This document shows positions 39,001 through 50,680 of a DNA stretch of 64,000 nucleotides, in pieces (the stretch's first letter is position 1; every line of letters starts with the position of its first letter). A model generated the notes under the pieces. The model was not told where the DNA came from. It saw only the letters and a list, made by a program, of their open reading frames with translations, and made no database searches. The translations under genes were made by a program, and so were the position numbers. The stretch covers positions 59,013,957 to 59,077,956 of the forward strand of contig OX457038.1 of the NCBI GenBank assembly GCA_949752735.1, in the 5' to 3' direction. This DNA is from Lumbricus terrestris (lineage: Eukaryota; Annelida; Clitellata; Crassiclitellata; Lumbricidae).

Positions 39001-42000
39001 ATGAGATACACGACATAACTGGCATGAATTTGGAAGGACTGAGGGACTTGTCTGCGAACAGAGAACAATGGAGAATGTGTGTCAAGTCGATCGCTAGAAC
39101 TCTACGAGTTGACAGCACAAGGTGACAAGGTGATCAGTTTCGGACATTGTAATGCATTACTGCATGCTTTAATGGATGATTTTCTGCCATATCCTTACAC
39201 ATCTGTCGTCATGTTGTACAAGACAACATATAAGATTCTACCTGTGTTAGCCAGACTGCTAATGGCAGACGAGGTACAAGTACCATAATTATTTGAATAA
39301 CAGCTGCTGCTAGAGGCTGTCCCTGCATGTCATTTTTGGAGTGGACACATGCACCAGCATATCCAAGAATAATTCATATAAAGAGGGACTTGTCTGCGAA
39401 CAGAGAACAATGGAGAATGTGTGTCAAGTCGATCGCTAGAACTCTACGAGTTGACAGCACAAGGTGACAAGGTGATCAGTTTCGGACATTGTAATGCATT
39501 ACTGCATGCTTTAATGGATGATTTTCTGCCATATCCTTACACATCTGTCGTCATGTTGTACAAGACAACATATAAGATTCTACCTGTGTTAGCCAGACTG
39601 CTAATGGCAGACGAGGTACAAGTACCATAATTATTTGAATAACAGCTGCTGCTAGAGGCTGTCCCTGCATGTCATTTTTGGAGTGGACACATGCACCAGC
39701 ATATCCAAGAATAATTCATATAAAGAGGCAATATTGCTTCTTCCAACTCAATTTAGGTGTAAATTGGAGATTCCATGTTCAGACCATTGCAGCACGTGTA
39801 TTGATTTTTAAAATATTTTACCATGTAGCCCCACACAACAAGTTCCTGTATCGCATATAGACAACACTGTCATGTTAGATATGTATCATTGGAGAGGAGG
39901 GGGCAGCAAGGTGCAGCCGCATGTTGAGTGGATTCATGCGCATAGACACCTTGCAAGTTAATGAGGATGCACTGAAGTTATCGATGCATTTAATGCAGAA
40001 CCTTCCAAAAATGCAAAGTCTACAATTATAGTCTACTCTACATCGTTATAAAAGTTCATTTATAATTTAGAATGGCACTACATGGTACAATGGTACATAC
40101 GTCCTAGCAGCTGTTTGATACAACATCAATAACACAGGCACACTGTGCTGGGAAGTTAAGCAGAAATGGACCAGGTTAGCACTTGGATGGACGCTTGTCT
40201 GTGATAAACACCCCCTGGTGCCGAATCTGCCTACCACCCATCCTTTATTAGAACTCGGGTAAATGAATGCAATGTGTGCTTAGATCGGCATGTAGCCTAC
40301 TGTAACTGTAATTGTACTGCACAGGTAAGATTAAGGTTAAAAAAACTTGAATATGTAAAAAGTTCAGTAAATAAACTATGATATATAACGAGTACACAAT
40401 CATGATGAATGGTCAGAACGGATATCTGGATATCTATCATACCATGTAAAGTGGAGAGCCACAGAGAGTTGCAGCCATGACCCCGTCATGAAGGAATCTA
40501 GCAAACCCAAAGTCAGCTGAAAAACATAATTAACACAAAATATGCATTAGAGTCATTATACAGCAGACAATTACACGGTAAGGTATAGCAACCATTGTCC
40601 ACATCCATCATCATCGTCATCATCATCATCGGCATCATCATTTATGACTTTATTGATCACCACTGTCTTGTGATCATAGCATCAATGAAAGCAGCAGTGT
40701 GTGAAGGACTTGTGCTAGATCCTAAATACAGAAACTAACACATGCTCAAAATGCCACACTTGGCGATAGAATGCATTCAAGGCAAGTGCTCAAACCGCCA
40801 AAGTCATAAATCATAATCGATTAACCGAGCAACGTTTTGTTAATATCATATAAACAATTAGTCGAAGTCCTCGTAAAGTCTCTTGAGCACAGCAGACAAT
40901 GGTTCCTACAAAACCATTGTCTTACGCAACAAAGGACTTTGAAAGCAACATATCTTTAACCATCTGGAAACATTCATTCAACATGCCTCAGTGTTTCCAT
41001 AATGTAACAAGACTCCCATAACGTAAAAGCCAGTAATGTAATGCAAGACTACTGAAATGTAACAGGGCATCTGCAATATAACAGGACCCTCATAATATAT
41101 ATGGGAATTACAGATTCTATAGCATTGCAAGACAGTATAAATCAGAGGTGATGAATCAATAGCTGTACCTATCTTGAGGGTGATATCTGACGGCTTTGGA
41201 TTTGGTTGACCAGAGTGACAGAGCAGAATGTTCTGTGGCTTCAGATCACGATGAACGATACCTTTGCTGTGCAGCGCTTTCAGGGCCGACACTTCAGCAC
41301 AGAAAACAATTTAACGTAGAACAGAGCAGCCATAAAAACCAAGTTTATTCAGGCCTAATCGAAACCACAGTGTGGGTGTCAACAGTCCAAACAAACAACA
41401 ACCAATCTCAAACTGGAAAGTACTCTTCTTAGTAAATAAGTTTAAGAGGCTCTAAATACATTAAGTATGACATTAAATTCAAATTCAACTAAATTTAATT
41501 ATAAGCCAGTACTTACTTAATCGAGTCTAAACATATCTAGACGTTTCCCCATCCTAATATAGCAAATATTTCTTCAATAAAGATTTCATAAAAACACCAA
41601 AAATGAATGAGCTTAGATGGTGAATAAAAGTCAGTCAATTCATTCATTCGTTCAAGAATTTACATATTATTTCTTCAAGGGGCTACTCAGAAGCGCTCCA
41701 GACTCCAGTAGGGCAAAAAGTACAATTTTGAGTTGAATAACAATGCAGTAAGAGTCCCAAGAAGCAGGCCTGGCTCCTGTGGGAAGCTCATTCCAAACCA
41801 CTAGGCCTACCACGGAAAGGCTCGATTCTGCAATCTGCATAGTTGCAATTCGTGTGAATGGAACCAAGTATGCAAATTCAAAAAGAATCCTGCAATTAGT
41901 GAGAAGAAGTGTGAATTTTTCTTGAGCCATAGCAATGATTCAGTTTGGCCTCAAATGTCTTTGAGAAGCCATTACTGAAAAGCACTTGAGTACATACATT

Positions 42001-45000
42001 TTCTTTCTAAATTTACTTCTTAATAGTTCTGTTGTACATGCAGAATAACAGCCTTTCAACATAAACTGTGTAAATTCCATTCATGCTGGTTCACAATGCT
42101 GAACAGTGTAACAAATTCAGTAAATATATTCATATCTTCACAGTACAGTCATATAAATTAATTAATGCTCACCCTTTTGTTTAAGAAATATTCGTATTGT
42201 GTCTTCACTCAAAGTGCCATTGGCTGAAAAAGATATTTAATAATCAACTTAAAATACAAAATTAAAAAAATGCTCCAATTTCTAAGCAACAATATTTATG
42301 TGAAGCAAATTAAACATCTCTAATAAACAAGAGGAAAATTGTCAGCATACCATCTATATTATTTTGTGCCAGTTTTCTGTCTTACTGTCTGTCTCGGTCG
42401 ATTTCACGATCATTCATAAACCATGCAACGTTCAACAGTCTTTCTGTCTGCAAATCTCTAGACATTCTAGTCAGTGAAATAAAAACAATGGCATCAGCAG
42501 AGCAAAAAACAACAATGATTAAAAAACCACAAGAACAAAACAAAGGGTCACTCCACGGAAACCCTGTTAGTTCGCCTCCTTTCTGATATATATGGGGCAA
42601 TTGATAAATCACAGGTCACCCTTTTAGCACTATTTGATGTGAGTGCGGCTTTCGACACTGTGGATCACGATATCCTTCAAAAACGCCTATCAACCTCGTT
42701 CGGTCTTTCTGGGAACTTTCTCGACTGGCTTGGCTCCTTCCTTCACGACCGTTCCTTCTCTGTGGTCTACGGGTCCACCAGGACTCCGTGGGTTCCTGCT
42801 CCGTATGGCCTGCCCCAGGGTTCTGTCCTGGGCCCACTCCTATATATTATTTATACTGCTGATCTTGGTTCTCTCCTTGCCGCTTCTTCTGTCCTGAGCC
42901 AATCCTATGCGGATGACCTGCAAGCGTATTTGCATTGTCTTGCGCCAGCAGCCCTATCCACTGTTAGGGTCATGAGCCGGACAATGGAGACTTTGGAGGC
43001 CTGGATGTCCTCCAATCGCCTTCGGCTAAACTCTACCAAAACCCAATTTATTTGGTTTGGCACACGCCAACAGCTCGCCAAAATTGACCTGGAGGTTCTT
43101 GCTCGAGAGTTCCCTCACTTTACCTTCTCTTCCTCTGTCCGGGATCTTGGAGTCACATTGGACCAAGAACTTACTTTTACGTGGCATATCAACCTGCTTT
43201 GCCGCAGTTGCTACTACCAATTGCGTCAGCTTAGAGTGGTGCTCCGCTCCTTAACCTTCAATGCTGCCTTAACGCTAGTCCATTCTTTTGTCGTCTCTCG
43301 TCTGGACTACTGCAGCGCCCTCTATGTGGGTCTTCCGGTGACTCGGGTTGGGTGCTTGGATCGGGTCTTGCGCTCTGCGGCACGCCTTGTTGGTCGCATC
43401 CCAAGATTCGGCCATGTTACTGACTATATGCGGGATGTCTTGCATTGGCTCCCTTTTTCACAAAGGATCACTTACCGGATATCTTCCTTGGTTTGGCGCT
43501 GTCTCGCGGGTGTGGCCCCTGTTTATTTGCAGGAGCTCTGTTGCTCCACCCTGAACGTCCAGCGCCGTGGCTCTCTCCGCTCTTCTAAACAGGCTCAGCT
43601 TCTTGTCCCCCGGTCACGCACTTCTATCACACAGAACCGTGCCTTTTCTGTCGTTGGCCCTACAACCTGGAATGGGCTTCCTGTGGAACTACGTCTTGTG
43701 CCTAGAGCCTTTGAGACTACGTTCTACTCTGCTCTTAAAACTATTCTTTTTAACCGTGGTTGGGTCGGGAGCGCTTCTGAGTAGATACTCTTGAAGAGGC
43801 GCTATATAAGTGTTTGAAATGAATGAATGAATGAATGAAAGTAGCAACCACAATGCAGCAAGAACAGCACTAGTGTGTTATGTTAAAAGACACCTTACCT
43901 AGTAAATAGTCGGCCAAATCCCCTCCATTACAGTACTAAAAACAAAAAACACCAACAATAATTTACTTAATAGATTTCAACCTGGATTTTACATTTACAT
44001 CAGATTGCAGTTTTTTTAATATGGTTCAATATCATGGCTCTTGAACCATATCGACAGCTAAGAAGTGGCATCATGATAGCAATGCCATAGAAATAACCAG
44101 ATTAGATAAAAACACCTGGCACACTTCAATAAAATGAGAAGTGACATTGTTTTCAAATGCTGACTCTACAATCTACATTGTTTCAATTACGCAAGCATTC
44201 AGAAATCATGTGTTTCAACACAGAATCAACAGCCTCTCACGTAACTAGTCATTAGAGGTGTGGTCCGGAGGTTAAAGCATCCTTCATTGTTAGATCCTAG
44301 ATCAGAGGATCGACTCACAATTCTATCTGCTTGTCACGTGATAGATGACCAGTACAACAGCACCAGCACCATTCAAGGAACTATTATAAATTATGTGAGA
44401 TAATAATATATTCAGTACATATGCATATATTTTTAATTATACTTTGCATGTAGTATGGCATATAACAATAGCACTTGATCAGCGAAATAGTTGAAGATGA
44501 TGATTGATGATGATGAGGACGATGAAAATGATGGTGGTGGTGATGATGAGGAATATAATATTTAATTACACAAAAAGATAAAAATCCATATTTACTGAAA
44601 ACCTCTATTCTGAGTACGAGGGAGGGAGGGAGGAAGAAGGGAGGGAGAGAGTACCTTGTGCTGTCAACTCGTAGAGTTCTAGCGATCGACTTCACACACA
44701 TTCTCCATTGTTCTCTGTTCGCAGACAAGTCCCTCAGTTATTGTGTCTCATGTCGATTTTCTTGGCAAGTTAACAGGGGTGGTTTGCCATTGCCTTCCCC
44801 TGGTTTTGCCTGCCGTGCCCGTTCGTTCCCCCTCCTAAGGAAGGGTACTAACAGTCCGCACCTCGAGAAGGTGGGCACGGAGGACTTTGGTTCATCAGCC
44901 CAGGTCGGGTCCGAGTCTACGCTCGTCAGAGACGTCGGTCAGATCACCTCCCTGCTTTACTCTGTCACCAGAGTGACTGGCAAACCTTTGCGGGAGAGAG

Positions 45001-48000
45001 TAAATGAAAGAAATACAGACAGACAGACTGAGGATGCAAAAGAAACAAAGACATAGAGAGAGAGGAGCTTTGAAATGGCATTGATGTCAAAATGTCAAAC
45101 TGTCAAATTATATTCCAGATGCGATGATAATAAAATTCAGATTTACTTCTATTTCACCGAATAATGCATAAACTAAACGACTATCAAATATGGACATCAC
45201 ATGCCATGCGACCATTTTAAGCTCATCAGACGATTATTAATAGAAGGAGAGCATGTGCAGAGAAGAATTAGCAAATCGAGTCATTCATCATCCTCATCAT
45301 CACAGCGACCATCGCCATCATCATTATCATCATCATCATCACCATCATCGTCAATATCATCAATTGTAGTATACAGTGCTACTCACCTCCATAACAAGGA
45401 AAACATGTGTGGATGTTTCCTGGACAAAAAAGAAATTCATCAGCAACATATTTCAATGACCGGTATTAAAGTATTTATACAGAAATATAAGAGAAATTCA
45501 CTTGGTGATTTCAGAGTAGCACAACGAGTTACACAATGTCTAAATCTAATCATCTAGACAAGGATTACTAATGTAAATCATCAAATTTATACATATATAA
45601 AAAATTACACATATCAATGATCCAATTCAATCCAATTTGAATTGTGAAAGGTCCAAAATGGCAATGCATTAGTCCAACAATCCAAAGGTCATTGACCGGT
45701 TAAGCAACACTGCTGAGCAGATGCTGCATGAATCTATGCACGTATGCATAATTTGCATATGCTTGTGTTTGTGTGTGCGTGTGTGTGTGCGTGTGTGTGT
45801 GTAAGCTCATGTATCCAGGCACTTAAGGTAGTACCTGTAGCCAAAACTTAAAGTGCTGTGCTGCCAGTCCAAGTAGAGTCATCATCTGTACACAGATACA
45901 GATATATTTTGGGCACACTGAATGTGCATAATTGCCTCTTACACCAATTGTCATTGATTTGGTACCAGGATGAGCTGGCAAGTCTATTTTGCAGAGGTCT
46001 CAAGTGCACTACTTTGCGATTCGTTGACTGGTTGGCTCAAGGTCAATGAAATAGAACTGAGCCTGAAAGAAGGCATATATTGATGCATTGGTCTCCTGTG
46101 GGGCTCAGATTTGTTGTTGCACATTGCTTATGAAAGGGAAAAGGATGTTTTCGATAGCTTACATTGAGCAAAAACAGAGAATCCCAAGGTAAAACTCTTT
46201 GTAACGAGAAACTTGAGGTGATAGTAATACGCTTCCAGCTGTTGAGTCCGTCTATAATTATAGGTTTATTGACTGCCATACACTGATCCTCAAAAGGCAC
46301 TCCAGGCAGTCAGTCAAACAGACAGCCAGGTAGGTAGGCATACAGACAACAGGACAAGCAAGTTGGCAGGCAGACAGTCATGCAGAGAGTCAAGCAAACA
46401 GATAGGCAGCCAAGTAGACAGGAAGCTAGAGTACCTGGTAAGTAGGCAGGCAGAAAGCCAGACTGACAAGCAGGTAGACAGCCAAACAGGGAGAGAGGCA
46501 CATGCATGGATAAACAGTCAGTCAGCAAGCAGGAAGAAAAAGACTATCATCAGCTAACAAGAAAATAGGAAAAAGAGAGAGACTGCAATCACGCAAGGTG
46601 AATGATCTCTTGGCAGGGCAAGCACATCTGATCAGATCAATCTTAGTCAGATGTTTCCGATGGAAGCTGCTAGCACCAATCATTCCAGTCTGGATATTTG
46701 TTGGACCACAGAATACACCAGCCGCCCGGCCCTTCACACCACACAGCCCTGTCTGCAGTACAGAGCTGTGTATATATTTATAAGGAGGTCACATTCTAAA
46801 GGTTACAAATGAACAAACAGATGCATGGTTCCATCAAAAGCATAAACTTGGAAGAGCTGACATCTCTGCAATTGTATTCTTCATTATGGCCATTTGAAAT
46901 TCTGGTTAAACCATGCCAGGATAGTACCATGGATGCCCAGACAGTAGCAGCCCATATGACAATATAAAAAATTATACTCCCAATGAATGTCACACATTGG
47001 TCCCATATGGTACAACATATGAAGCCTGCATAGCCAAGTCATAGTCTGGACTCCGTATGTCCTGTGTTGTTGCACCATCACAACATTTTATATATTTGGC
47101 ACTTTACAAATTATTGTGATTGAAATTATGAATTTATATAGTGCAGCGTTAAGTGAGACTCATCAGAGCACATCATTTGCAATGGGTCACACATGGAGCA
47201 ACAGACCTCTTGGTCGAAAGGTCAATATGCTAGCCACTGCCTAATTATACGTCCCAACATCTCTAATATATTTCTCAAAATTTGTCCTTCCATATGTTTG
47301 TTTATTTGTATGTCCGGATTTTAACTCTTCGTCTCAGAATAGGCTCGCAAATGAGAGAGCGTCGGTTTAACAAATTTTTTCCAATTGATTCTTATCCAAC
47401 TTTTAACGTCATGTCGACTATTTTCAGCTTTTAATTCACTTTAGAAATCGAATTATTAGCGTTTTAAGACAGATTTCATCACTATTCGCTCACGTTACAA
47501 TTTAGCAGAGTCTACAGTCGGCATGACGTCATACTTGCGCAGCAATAATTTCCGCAGCGCCCCGCAGGGGCGGGTCACGTTTGCCTTTTTGAGGAAGCGG
47601 GGTGGATCGGAGGGTTGGCGAAAACGCGAAATTCAGCGGTCAACGATGGGTACCACAGCGGAGTAGTCTTTAAAACCCGAAATTTCACTCTAGAACTCGA
47701 GTTATTAGCGTTTTAAGTCAAATTTCATCAATAGCGTTTTAAGACAGATTTCATCAATAGCGTTTTAAGACAGATTTCATCAATAATTAATCGCTCACGT
47801 GATTTAGCAAAGAGTCTGCAGTCGGCATGACGTCATACTTGCCCAGTAATAATTTCCGCAGCGCCGCGCAGGGGCGGATCACGTTTGGCTTTTTGAGGAA
47901 GCGGGGTGGATTGGAGGGTTGGCGAAAACGCGAAATTCAGCGGTCAACGATGGGTACCACAGCGGAGTAGTCTTTAAAACCCGAAATTTCACTCTAGAAC

Positions 48001-50643
48001 TCGAGTTATTAGCGTTTTAAGTCAAATTTCATCAATAATTAATCGCTCACGTGATTTAGCAAAGAGTCTGCAGTCGGCATGACGTCATACTTGCCCAGTA
48101 ATAATTTCCGCAGCGCCGCGCAGGGGCGGATCACGTTTGGCTTTTTGAGGAAGCGGGGTTGGGTAGAGGACTGGCGAAATCCCGAAATTTAGCGGTCAGC
48201 GATGGGTACCACAGTGGAGTAGTGTTTAAAACCGTAAATTTCCCGGGCAACGCCGGGTAACACATCTAGTAACATGTAAAAAATCCTCACCTTAATATAT
48301 ACATATGTGATTAAGTCGAGGGAAGGGACCACTTGTCGAAAATGAACTTAACAACAGTTTCTATACACTGACATCATTAGAAAGTCATGGCTAAAATTTC
48401 AGGACATTTTCTCCAAAGCTTATGTCCTCTGTAAATGAAAACAATAAAAAAATCATATAGCAGGCATTCGCAAATAAGAATAAATTTGTCTCTACCTAAT
48501 GCAAAAATCAAATATTCCGACCCTAATAAATCATGTGGGATAAGATAGTTTGTAAAACAGTGAGCCAAAGGTGCAGTTGCATTAAATAAATGCAAGATCA
48601 ATAATCATCGTTTTAGGTGAAACTCCATATTCCGGTATATTTATCACGCAACAAGTGGTCGCTTTTCTCAGCCGAGGTCACACATGTTGAGTGATTATTG
48701 TTATGAACAATCTTTCTCTAAATATCCATAACTTTAATAGCTTCTCATATTTCAAGTGTGTATTACGAGCACACACACTTTAGCATGTACAGTATTATAG
48801 TCGTTAATTCAGTTAGTTAGGTTGTTATTCATTTCTGTGTTTTCTATTTACTCATTGTCAAACTAAAGTCAGTGCTCTCTTATATTTTACTCAGTTAAAG
48901 CTTCTGTCATCTTCAATGTTTTTCTCCAAAGATAAATAGGTCCCCTTTTAGCGGACTTTGCCCCTTTGGTAGGCCTGTTGCTCCCAATTACTCATTGCAA
49001 CACTATCTCTTGTGACTGCTACTTATTTTATAAATTTATTGGTTCACAAACCTTAATTTCTTGAAAAATTTCTTACTCCACATTAAACTGAATGAACCAT
49101 GAATAGACTTGCTAAATGTTATGCGGTCATATATCGTACATTGTTGGGAACAATAAATCTGATTTAATTTGATTTGAACTAAAGAGTTTACAAATTAGAC
49201 AGAAGTTTACCTTGCACTCGAGCAGAGCGACCACATTTGGATGATGACAGTCAGACTTAAATTCCTACAAGAACAGCAAATGTATAACAACAAACATTGT
49301 ACTTACACAACAAACAGAGTTCATGATAAAGTTGCTCTACACCCCATCTGAAAAGACCTTTGATTAAGAGACTAAGAAACACAAATATTTTCCATAATCT
49401 GGTGGCACGTGTAGGCTGGGATGACGGAGTCTCTGTGCCTTAGAGAGTTATATCATAATAAAGACCAGGGAGATTTACAAAAATGATCAATGGTAATAAA
49501 GCCCATTTTATAGCTCTAGGCTTTACTCATCCATGCCACAGTACTGAGAAGTTGGAATAAATCATTATCAATCCGCATGCAAAGTAATGTGAAAAAGATC
49601 TTGCTAAACCAGGACTTGCTTATAACACCGCAACTGCCTATAGTTGCTTGTTGCACTGCTATTGGGAATCTAATGTGGTAGTTGTATGAAATGTTATGTT
49701 AAATAAAGATTCATTTATAATGCAGCCATGTTCCAAATTAAATATATGACCTGAGTACCCAACAATTTTTAATATGCATCACAATGCACTTCAAAATGAT
49801 GAATTTCATAATGATGCACTTCAAAATGATGCATTTCATAATGATGCACTTCAAAATGATGCATTTCATAATGATGCACTTCAAAATGATGCATTTCATA
49901 GAGGGTGCAGGAAGATCAGTGGAATTAAATCAGAGGCAGTGACATAAATTAAAACTAAGCACTAACAAATTAATAAAAACATGAACAAACATGTGTGTAA
50001 ATGTGTTAATGCACGTAGAGTTGTTATGCCTGTTTTTATACACCAGAAATCCGTACCCTGTGTGCGTGTTTGTGTGTGTGTGTGTAGGTGCTTGCGTGTG
50101 CGAGTGTGTGAATGCTAAAAAAATTGCACTTATGATGCACTGTATGACTGATTGTATCTGGACACTTAGTGACCATAAGCACATTAAGTATCTCATAACA
50201 GTGCAACAAGACCACAAATGATGTCAAAGTCCGGTAAGAACAAAGGATTCGTCGGTTTGCAAACAATGCACAGAGAAACAACGTGTCAGATGATTAGCAA
50301 GGAATGCAAACAAAGTTAATAACAGATCAGTGACGCTCGGCCAGACAGAATGACATTGGGTGTGATGACGTGACACGACATCACGTAAGAGAATCCTACT
50401 TTAAAGAACCTTTCTCTCATTTGTTATAGTGCCCAGGAAGCTCTCTAAGTACTCAGATGCGTTCCCGACTACAGCACAGACACTGCTCAGAGCACACAAG
50501 CAGTTATGAGTGAATGACCTGCTCAAGGTCCCTACGCAGTACGCAACGGCTTGAGGTGGAATCAAACCTGGAACTATCCGGCTCCAAGGCACTAAGCCCA
50601 CCACTATACCACCGTGCTCCACAAAATTGTCTTAGTATGACAG

Positions 50644-50680
<37 letters not shown>

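Noticed and set aside
40090..40222. Functional 5S rRNA gene
   Set aside because: Too many substitutions and a poorly aligning 5' third. No tandem 5S context.
42639..43784. Host gene with reverse-transcriptase domain
   Set aside because: 5' truncation, intronic antisense position and a (TGAA)n tail identify a LINE insertion.
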